From: an uncultured bacterium
Lineage (GTDB): Bacteria; Bacteroidota; Bacteroidia; Bacteroidales; JACABE01
Length of the DNA stretch: 5,604 nucleotides
NCBI GenBank assembly: GCA_903911455.1
Contig: CAIWDQ010000235.1
Location: forward strand, 1 to 5,604
Direction of reading: 5' to 3'
The translations under genes were made by a program, and so were the position numbers. How positions within the stretch are numbered: the stretch's first letter is position 1; each line of letters opens with the position of its first letter. This document shows positions 5,578 through 5,604 of this stretch, one piece after another. Below the pieces are notes generated by a model that was not told the origin of the DNA, searched no databases, and saw only the letters and a program-made list of their open reading frames with translations.

Positions 5578-5604
5578 ATGAAAAGTTTTAGAGGTCATTT
5601 AAAA
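5578..5604 (+). CDS. Possible start of a new gene, truncated by the window end
   Basis: ATG at 5578 opens a frame of nine codons (MKSFRGHLK) that runs off the window. It lies about 70 nt downstream of the start point predicted from the promoter at 5494-5501. TTAGG directly before the ATG and AAGAAGG at 5547-5553 are the nearest purine-rich stretches. The peptide is too short to identify. It does not resemble the usual NuoG N-terminus, which begins with a ferredoxin-like strand such as KITIDG. It may be chance. Confidence 0.25.

Overview
This window looks like chromosomal DNA of an AT-rich member of the Bacteroidota. The reasons are the protein style of the NADH dehydrogenase subunits (separate NuoC and NuoD, NuoD ending MNVIAGELDA), A-rich stretches before start codons in place of strong Shine-Dalgarno sites, and several matches to the Bacteroidota -7 promoter element TAnnTTTG. 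I can support phylum level only.

Layout: positions 1-265 are a leader or intergenic region with two overlapping promoter candidates (8-49), a weaker one (118-143) and an AT-only inverted repeat (186-212). Positions 266-4877 hold six tightly packed co-directional genes, nuoA, nuoB, nuoC, nuoD, nuoE and nuoF, with gaps of 9, 3, 15 and 26 nt and then a 31-nt overlap of nuoE and nuoF. They encode part of respiratory complex I (NADH:quinone oxidoreductase). NuoF (FMN, N3) and NuoE (N1a) belong to the NADH-oxidising module. NuoB (N2), NuoC and NuoD form the quinone-facing connecting module. NuoA is a small membrane subunit at the junction with the membrane arm. All expected metal-ligand cysteines and the quinone-site His and Tyr are present, so every subunit looks functional.

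Positions 4878-5577 (700 bp) contain no convincing gene. nuoG, the usual next gene, is absent here. The nuoF stop codon lies inside a 7-bp tandem repeat (ATTATGA). After a transitional stretch comes a degenerate but very regular array of about 19 units of 21 bp (5005-5401), each built around GGTA or GAAGTGA followed by a T-run. 21 bp is two helical turns, so the T-tracts are phased and the DNA is predicted to be curved. Downstream is a classic Bacteroidota promoter (TATCTTTG, 5494-5501) inside nested inverted repeats. A possible new reading frame starts at 5578 and runs off the window.

No new enzymatic system is visible. The genes are ordinary complex I subunits. The least explained part is the phased 21-bp array together with the dyad-covered promoter and the break in the nuo gene order.
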